Of a stretch of 7,745 nucleotides of DNA, positions 6,406 through 7,745 are shown piece after piece (within the stretch, counting starts at the first letter, position 1; the number at the start of each line of letters is the position of its first letter). The notes beneath the pieces were generated by a model, which was not told where the DNA came from, ran no database searches, and saw only the letters and a program-made list of their open reading frames with translations. Source of the stretch: Acidisarcina sp. (GTDB lineage Bacteria; Acidobacteriota; Blastocatellia; Pyrinomonadales; Pyrinomonadaceae); the NCBI GenBank assembly GCA_021155145.1, contig JAJNPX010000105.1, positions 1 to 7,745 of the forward strand, written 5' to 3'. The position numbers and the translations under genes are program-made.

Positions 6406-7745
6406 TCGCCACCTCCGATCTCTTCACGGTCTGCATCGTCACGGTCTTCGATCCGTCGCTCGGCGGGCCGAGGCGGAGGCGTGCCGCCGGTTCCGGGCGG
6501 ACGATTGACGTCCAGTTTTTCAAGCTCCTCGCGTTCCTTTGCGATCTGTTCGAGCCGTTGACGGTCCAGTGTGCGGTCAAAGAAGACCTCGCCCTCGATC
6601 ATCGTGATCTCCGGATGCGAGAATGAGCTGAACGGATGTGTATTCCAGATCACGATGTCCGCGTCTTTGCCTTGCTCGATCGACCCGGTGCGCTTATCGA
6701 TCCCGAGCTGCTTTGCCGGATTCAGCGTGATCATCTTTAGTGCTTCCTCTTCCGAGACGCCGCCGTACTTCATGGTCTTTGCCGCGTCGAGATTCAGCCG
6801 TCGCATACGCTCGTCCGAATCGGAATTGATCGAGACCAGAACGCCATTTTTCCAGAGTATGTAGGCGTTGTAAGGTATCGCATCGTAAGCCTCTAATTTA
6901 TAGCTCCAGCTATCGACAAAGATCGAGACGCCGGCGCCGTGCTTCGCGATCTCCGGAGCGATCTTATAGGCCTCAAGCCCATGCTGAAGCGTCCCGACCT
7001 TAAAGCCGAACTCATCCGCCAGCCGAAGCAGGTTGAGATGCTCGTCCGACCGGTAGCCGTGACAATGGACCAGCCGTTTGCCTTCGAGTATCTCGACAAG
7101 AGGCTGCAGTTCTTCATCTACGCGGGGCGGCACACGGGTTTTCTTGGCCCCGTAATCGTCCCATGCCTGCTTGTAATCGCGTGCCCGTCGAAAGGCATCA
7201 CGGATCACCTCCATCGTACCCATTCGGGTGCGCGGATAGCGGAATGTCTGGCCCGGTTGGGTGATCACCTGGCTCGAGCGCTTAACATTCTCACCCAAGG
7301 CGAACTTGATTCCCGGCGGGGCATCCGCGATAGGGTAGTCCTCGACCGGATGGCCCCACTTGAATTTGACCGTAGCGCTCTGACCGCCGATCGGGTTTGC
7401 CGAACCGTGAAGCAGCAGCGCACTCGTGACGCCGCCCGCGAGGGCCCGGTAGATCGAAATGTCGGTCGGATCGAGCATCTCACGAACCTTCGTCATCGAG
7501 GTCACCGCGAGCGAACCTTCGTTGATCGCACTGAGCATCGAATGGGAATGGGCGTCGATTATGCCCGGCGTCACGAACTTGCCGGTGGCGTCGATCACAC
7601 GAGTATTCGCCCCGGCCGACAACCCCTTGCCGATCCGCGATATTTTACCGTCGCGTATCAGTATGTCCGTTCCCGCGAGCGTTCCGCGGGCCGCCGTCAT
7701 AACGGTCGCATTCTTGATCAGGACATCGCCGCGGCCCTGCCCGAA
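6402..7745 (-). CDS. Amidohydrolase family protein with intact metal site, 5' partial
   Basis: This is a metal-dependent hydrolase of the amidohydrolase superfamily, probably periplasmic, with unknown substrate. The frame stays open to the right edge, giving FGQGRGDVLIKNATV before the Met at 7700, so that Met is internal and the true start, with any signal peptide, lies outside the window. Residues are counted from it (432 aa). Likely metal ligands are H51 and H53 in IIDAHSHS, H212/H214 in LVHCHGYRSDE, H240 in LQHGLEAY and D294 in INSDSDE. K112 or K114 in VKFKWG might be a bridging lysine. Further landmarks are GGVTSALLLHGS (89-100) and the end-of-barrel GSIEQGKDADIVIW (339-352). After about residue 376 comes a charged, proline-rich tail (LEQIAKEREELEKL, then PPGTGG and acidic/basic residues) that is not part of the barrel. 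Its stop overlaps the start of the next amidohydrolase-like gene, so the two are one transcription unit. Confidence 0.92.
   Translation of the reverse strand, partial: FGQGRGDVLIKNATVMTAARGTLAGTDILIRDGKISRIGKGLSAGANTRVIDATGKFVTPGIIDAHSHSMLSAINEGSLAVTSMTKVREMLDPTDISIYRALAGGVTSALLLHGSANPIGGQSATVKFKWGHPVEDYPIADAPPGIKFALGENVKRSSQVITQPGQTFRYPRTRMGTMEVIRDAFRRARDYKQAWDDYGAKKTRVPPRVDEELQPLVEILEGKRLVHCHGYRSDEHLNLLRLADEFGFKVGTLQHGLEAYKIAPEIAKHGAGVSIFVDSWSYKLEAYDAIPYNAYILWKNGVLVSINSDSDERMRRLNLDAAKTMKYGGVSEEEALKMITLNPAKQLGIDKRTGSIEQGKDADIVIWNTHPFSSFSHPEITMIEGEVFFDRTLDRQRLEQIAKEREELEKLDVNRPPGTGGTPPPRPAERRIEDRDDADREEIGGGE
6406..6417 (-). promoter_or_regulatory. Ribosome-binding site and ATGA coupling between the amidohydrolase genes
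   Basis: On the minus strand, GGAGG lies six bases before the ATG at 6405 and sits within the last codons of the upstream gene. The ATG overlaps that gene's TGA stop as ATGA. This decides the start of the downstream gene and implies coupled translation, likely in similar amounts. Confidence 0.8.

Overview
This 7.7 kb window looks like ordinary chromosomal DNA from a GC-rich Gram-negative bacterium. LpxD (lipid A synthesis) shows that the organism makes an outer membrane. Secreted tandem amidohydrolases, one with its metal ligands eroded, a stand-alone Uma2-type nuclease and an MsrB with a CGTLLDN segment fit Acidobacteriota, perhaps the Blastocatellia/Pyrinomonadaceae group. That placement rests on remembered family resemblance and is only moderately secure. 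No mobile element, CRISPR array, tRNA, rRNA or phage gene was seen.

Layout, left to right: (1) priA, plus strand, 5' end outside the window (1-1988). (2) A Uma2/DUF820 nuclease-fold gene, minus strand (1989-2600), whose stop codon directly abuts that of priA. (3) A divergent 136 bp gap, then lpxD, plus strand (2737-3774). (4) A possible 53-codon small ORF that overlaps the lpxD stop as ATGA (3771-3932). (5) msrB, plus strand (3980-4441), which appears to lack a Shine-Dalgarno site and has a TATACT box six bases before its ATG. (6) A helical protein of unknown function, minus strand (4438-4914), whose stop overlaps that of msrB and whose N-terminus resembles the CheY-binding peptide of FliM. 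(7) Two amidohydrolase-fold genes on the minus strand (5029-6405 and 6402-7745, the latter cut by the window edge), joined by a 4-base ATGA overlap. The upstream one keeps the metal-binding residues; the downstream one has lost nearly all of them.

The genes do not form one pathway. PriA restarts stalled replication forks, LpxD acylates the lipid A precursor, MsrB repairs oxidised methionine, and the amidohydrolase pair probably acts in the periplasm on an unknown substrate. The tightest functional link is the amidohydrolase pair: one intact enzyme is translationally coupled to a probable pseudoenzyme. The other points worth following are the FliM-like peptide on an unknown protein, the small ORF coupled to lpxD, the possible leaderless msrB transcript, and a perfect 16 bp palindrome directly after an amidohydrolase stop codon. 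I found no convincing entirely new multi-gene system.
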